From Trichlorobacter ammonificans (GTDB lineage: Bacteria; Desulfobacterota; Desulfuromonadia; Geobacterales; Pseudopelobacteraceae): a DNA stretch of 64,000 nucleotides. Location of the stretch: positions 1,352,001 to 1,416,000 of the forward strand of contig NZ_OW150024.1 of the NCBI RefSeq assembly GCF_933509905.1. The letters are read 5' to 3'. The position numbers and the translations under genes are program-made. The notes below the pieces were generated by a model. The model was not told the origin of the DNA and searched no databases. It was given only the letters and a program-made list of their open reading frames with translations. The number at the start of each line of letters is the position of its first letter. The first letter of the stretch is position 1. Shown here piece after piece: positions 60,960 to 64,000 of this stretch.

Positions 60960-63437
60960 ATGTCAGCAGAGCAGAAATACACACCGCTGGAGATCGAACA
61001 CAAATGGCAGGAAATGTGGGACCGGGAAAAGACCTTTTCGGTGACCGAAACTGCCGATCGCCCCAAATACTATCTGCTGGAGATGTTTCCCTATCCCTCT
61101 GGCCGGATCCATATGGGCCATGTCCGCAACTACTCCATCGGCGACGTCATCGCCCGTTTCAAGCGGATGCGCGGCTTCAACGTGCTCCATCCCATGGGGT
61201 GGGACGCCTTCGGCATGCCGGCGGAAAACGCCGCTATCAAGAACAACAGCCATCCGGCCGCCTGGACCTATGAGAACATCGCCTACATGCGGGATCAGCT
61301 GAAGCAGATGGGACTCTCCTACGACTGGACCCGGGAACTGGCCACCTGCGATGTTTCCTACTACCGCTGGGAACAGAAGCTGTTCATCGAGATGTTCAAG
61401 AAGGGGCTGGCCTACAAGAAACGCTCCTTTGTCAACTGGTGTCCCTCCTGCGAGACCGTGCTGGCCAACGAGCAGGTGGAGGACGGCGCCTGCTGGCGCT
61501 GCGACAACGAGGTAACCCAGAAGGAGCTTGAGCAGTGGTTCTTCCGCATCACCGACTACGCCCAGGAGTTGCTGGATTACACCGAGAAACTGCCCGGCTG
61601 GCCGGAGCGGGTGCTGGTGATGCAGCGCAACTGGATCGGCCGCAGCACCGGCTGCGAGATCGATTTTCCGCTTGAAGGCCGGGACGGGGCGATCCGGGTC
61701 TTTACCACCCGTCAGGACACCCTGTTCGGCGCCACCTTCATGTCATTGGCGCCGGAGCATCCGATGGCCCTGGAACTGACGCTGCCGGAACGGCGTGCAG
61801 AGGTAACTGCTTTCATCGACAAGGTCAAGAAGACCGACCGGATCAGACGCACTGCCGATGATTTCGAAAAAGAAGGGGTCTTCACCGGCAGCTACTGCAT
61901 CAACCCGGCCACCGGCCGCCGCATGCCGATCTACCTGGCCAATTTCGTACTGGTGGAGTACGGCACCGGTGCGGTGATGGCGGTGCCGACCCACGACCAG
62001 CGCGATTTCGAGTTTGCCCGGGCCTACGATCTGCCCAAGGTGGTGGTGATCCAACCGGAGGGCGAAACCCTCGATCCGGCCGCCATGACCGCCGCCTACA
62101 CCGAGCCGGGTACCATGGTCAACTCGGCCCCCTTTGACGGCATGGGGAGCGAAGCGGCCAAGGAGGCCATTGCCGACTGGCTGGAGCAGGAAGGGAAGGG
62201 GAAGAAGACCGTTAACTTCCGCCTGAGGGATTGGGGGGTATCACGGCAACGATACTGGGGTTCTCCCATTCCGATCATCTACTGCGACCAGTGCGGCGCC
62301 GTGCCGGTGCCGGACCGGGATCTGCCGGTTACCCTTCCCCTTGATGTGGCCTTTACCGGCGAAGGGGGAAGTCCCTTGGCCAAGCTGGAAAGCTTCATCT
62401 CGGTCACCTGTCCCACCTGCGGCGGGCCTGCCCGCCGCGAAACCGACACCATGGACACGTTCGTGGAGTCCTCCTGGTATTTCCTGCGCTACTGCTGCCC
62501 CGACTTTGAAGGCGGCATGCTGGACAAGGAACGGACCCGCTACTGGATGTCGGTGGACCAGTATATCGGCGGCATCGAGCATGCTGTGCTGCACCTGCTC
62601 TACGCCCGGTTCTTCACCAAGGTGATGCGCGATCTGGGCTACGTGACGGTGGATGAGCCGTTCACCAACCTGCTCACCCAGGGGATGGTGATCAAGGACG
62701 GCGCCAAGATGAGCAAGTCCAAAGGAAACGTCGTTGATCCCGACGCCCTGATCAAGAAGTACGGCGCCGATACGGCTCGGCTGTTCTCCCTGTTTGCCGC
62801 GCCGCCGGAAAAGGACCTGGATTGGAACGAACAGGGAGTTGACGGCTGCTACCGCTTCATCAACCGGGTCTGGAAACTGGTGCATGAGCATCTGGCGGTG
62901 ATCCGGGGGGCATCCCCGGTGGAGCCGGCGACTCTGACGGACGAGGAACGCGCCCTGCGCCGTGCCGTACACAAGACCCTGAAAAAGGTGACCGACGACA
63001 TTCACGACCGTTTCCACTTCAATACCGCCATCGCGGCGGTGATGGAACTGATGAACACGTTGCAGGGGGCACGTCTTTCCACACCGCAGGCAGCGGCGGT
63101 GCTGAAGGAAGCTCTGGAGCTGACGGTGCTGATGCTCTCCCCCTTCATCCCCCACGTCACCGAAGAACTGTGGCAGCGGATCGGCCACGTGGTGCCGATT
63201 TCGTCAACCGCCTGGCCCTCCTGGGATGCGGGGGCGGTGGTGGATGAGGAAATCCTGATCGTGGTGCAGGTGAACGGCAAGCTGCGCTCCCGCATCGCCG
63301 TGGCCGCCGGTACCGACGATGAAACCGTGAAATCCCTGGCCCTGGCGGACGACAAGGTGCGGGTCTTTACCGACGGTCAGCAGCTGCGCAAGGTGATTTA
63401 CGTTCCCGGAAAGCTGGTGAACATCGTTGCGGGGTAG
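60960..63437 (+). CDS. leuS: Leucyl-tRNA synthetase
   Basis: An 825-residue class Ia synthetase. HIGH motif in [15 protein letters not shown] (about 41-55), the CP1 editing domain in residues about 225-420 ([26 protein letters not shown]), KMSKS in [14 protein letters not shown] (about 580), and an anticodon-binding alpha-bundle at the end. GAGGAG precedes ATG 60960, which is preferred to the ATG five codons upstream. It is followed 4 bases later by lptE, a common gene order in proteobacteria. Confidence 0.97.
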   Translation: MSAEQKYTPLEIEHKWQEMWDREKTFSVTETADRPKYYLLEMFPYPSGRIHMGHVRNYSIGDVIARFKRMRGFNVLHPMGWDAFGMPAENAAIKNNSHPAAWTYENIAYMRDQLKQMGLSYDWTRELATCDVSYYRWEQKLFIEMFKKGLAYKKRSFVNWCPSCETVLANEQVEDGACWRCDNEVTQKELEQWFFRITDYAQELLDYTEKLPGWPERVLVMQRNWIGRSTGCEIDFPLEGRDGAIRVFTTRQDTLFGATFMSLAPEHPMALELTLPERRAEVTAFIDKVKKTDRIRRTADDFEKEGVFTGSYCINPATGRRMPIYLANFVLVEYGTGAVMAVPTHDQRDFEFARAYDLPKVVVIQPEGETLDPAAMTAAYTEPGTMVNSAPFDGMGSEAAKEAIADWLEQEGKGKKTVNFRLRDWGVSRQRYWGSPIPIIYCDQCGAVPVPDRDLPVTLPLDVAFTGEGGSPLAKLESFISVTCPTCGGPARRETDTMDTFVESSWYFLRYCCPDFEGGMLDKERTRYWMSVDQYIGGIEHAVLHLLYARFFTKVMRDLGYVTVDEPFTNLLTQGMVIKDGAKMSKSKGNVVDPDALIKKYGADTARLFSLFAAPPEKDLDWNEQGVDGCYRFINRVWKLVHEHLAVIRGASPVEPATLTDEERALRRAVHKTLKKVTDDIHDRFHFNTAIAAVMELMNTLQGARLSTPQAAAVLKEALELTVLMLSPFIPHVTEELWQRIGHVVPISSTAWPSWDAGAVVDEEILIVVQVNGKLRSRIAVAAGTDDETVKSLALADDKVRVFTDGQQLRKVIYVPGKLVNIVAG

Positions 63438-63441
63438 GGCA

Positions 63442-63963
63442 GTGACATGGCGCGGAGCGCTGCTCGTGCTGCTGCTCACCCTGGTGGCGGGATGCGGGTA
63501 CCGCTTTACCGCTGATCAGGGGGCGCGGCTTGCGGCGGGCAGCACGGTCTGGGTGCCGTTCTTCAGGAACACCACCGTGTACCCGCTTGGCAGCGTGGCG
63601 CTCAAGCGGGCGCTGTTTGAGCAGTTTGCGGCCCAGCGCGGTATCATGGCCGCATCATCACCGGAAACTGCCGATCTGCTGCTTGAAGGAACCTTGATCG
63701 GCTATCAGTCAACGGCCGTGAGCTATACGGCCGCCGATACGGCGCGGGAATACCGCCTGACCATCAATGCTGAAATCACGGTGCGGCGTCGGGGAGATGC
63801 CGCCGGCACGCCTCCCTTCTGGAAGGGCTCACTGACCGCCTGGCAGGAGTATCCGGCTTCTTCCTCCCTCGAACAACAACGCAGAAGCGAGGATGCCGCC
63901 CTTGAGGCTGCGGCCCGCAAGCTGGCGCAGCAGGCGATCTGGCAGATGGAGCAGCAGTACTGA
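63442..63963 (+). CDS. lptE: LPS-assembly lipoprotein LptE
   Basis: A 173-residue outer-membrane lipoprotein that plugs LptD and helps insert lipopolysaccharide. The lipobox LVAGC with GYRF following (about 15-23) is diagnostic, and the domain has VWVPFFRNTTVYP near 35, the LLEGTLIGYQ strand near 78 and YRLTINAEITVRRRG near 100. GTG 63442 gives a proper signal peptide; TTG 63427 is an alternative that lengthens it by five residues. The leuS-lptE order supports the call. The final helix is KLAQQAIWQMEQQY. Confidence 0.9.
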   Translation: MTWRGALLVLLLTLVAGCGYRFTADQGARLAAGSTVWVPFFRNTTVYPLGSVALKRALFEQFAAQRGIMAASSPETADLLLEGTLIGYQSTAVSYTAADTAREYRLTINAEITVRRRGDAAGTPPFWKGSLTAWQEYPASSSLEQQRRSEDAALEAAARKLAQQAIWQMEQQY

Positions 63964-63991
63964 CGCCGGGGCCGGGGGAGCGATCACGTTC

Positions 63992-64000
63992 ATGAAGCAT
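63992..64000 (+). CDS. Possible start of the next gene (holA expected), cut by the window edge
   Basis: ATG 63992 begins a frame of only three codons before the window ends. A G-rich ribosome site (GGGGGAG) lies about 11 bases upstream. In many proteobacteria holA (DNA polymerase III delta) follows leuS-lptE, but nothing in these nine bases can confirm it. Confidence 0.2.

Noticed and set aside
1-64000. c-di-GMP, cobalamin or SAM riboswitches, tRNAs and rRNAs
   Set aside because: I looked in the larger gaps, especially before nrdJ, metF and the chemosensory genes, and saw no matching conserved core. A covariance-model scan would be decisive.
1-64000. CRISPR arrays, transposases or phage genes
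   Set aside because: No regularly spaced repeats, no transposase or integrase motifs and no phage structural genes were seen.

Overview
The window is a high-GC (roughly 60%), gene-dense stretch of bacterial chromosome. It most resembles the Geobacter/Trichlorobacter/Pelobacter group of the Desulfuromonadota. This placement is an inference from several genes together: a B12-dependent NrdJ ribonucleotide reductase, a DUF4388-receiver protein, a Ros/MucR zinc-finger regulator, a CXXCH lipoprotein, a NapH-type iron-sulfur membrane protein and a large accessory-rich chemosensory operon. No rRNA, tRNA, CRISPR array, prophage or insertion sequence was recognised. No stretch above 300 bases lacks a gene; the longest gap is the 291-base divergent region between nrdJ and the beta-helix lipoprotein gene.

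Layout. 1-8.9 kb: cytidylate-kinase-like protein, a peptidoglycan glycosyltransferase, a ClsB-like phospholipid synthase, TatD, a CXXCH lipoprotein, an Ala-rich small lipoprotein, HypA, a polyprenyl diphosphate synthase, a TlpA/CcdA thiol-redox pair, a VOC protein and Lgt. 8.9-11.4 kb: nrdJ on the minus strand, with a promoter that overlaps candidate NrdR boxes. 11.4-17.2 kb: a tightly overlapping run (beta-helix lipoprotein, cysteine desulfurase family, PIN-PhoH, TsaD, RsmA). 17.2-20.4 kb: a MucR-like regulator with a histone-like tail, then a Tat-exported DUF362 protein next to a NapH/NapG-like polyferredoxin. 20.6-22.9 kb: rsmD-coaD-aspartate aminotransferase on the minus strand. 23-33.7 kb: an HDOD protein, a UvrD-family helicase, polyphosphate kinase, a Cache-type histidine kinase with a NarL-type regulator, a chemoreceptor, CheW and a Cys-rich small protein. 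33.9-38.0 kb: ispG, proS and a phenylacetate-CoA ligase. 38.1-40.5 kb (minus): a yeast-type cytosine deaminase homologue, an unknown lipoprotein and an AmrS-type radical SAM enzyme. 40.6-42.5 kb: a YgiB/YgiC/DUF350 cluster. 42.6-45.5 kb (minus): htpG and metF. 45.6-51.5 kb: miaB, a toxin-antitoxin pair, glnS, era and der. 51.5-60.9 kb: a nine-gene chemosensory operon (DUF4388-receiver, CheY, CheA, ExeA-like ATPase, CheW, CheW, HEAT-repeat protein, CheR, CheB). 61-64 kb: leuS and lptE.

How the genes fit together. Most are housekeeping: isoprenoid, CoA and folate metabolism, tRNA charging and modification, ribosome maturation and envelope lipid/lipoprotein assembly. The accessory content most worth attention is the chemosensory operon, which has no receptor of its own but carries an ExeA-type ATPase and a 675-residue HEAT-repeat protein; the Fcy1-like cytosine deaminase; the MucR protein with a Lys/Ala/Pro tail; the YgiB-YgiC-DUF350 cassette; and several strong intergenic hairpins. 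Two genes, miaB and ispG, have sigma70-like promoters so close to the start codon that their mRNAs may be leaderless. Starts were moved inward from the longest open frame wherever a Shine-Dalgarno site or family alignment supported it.
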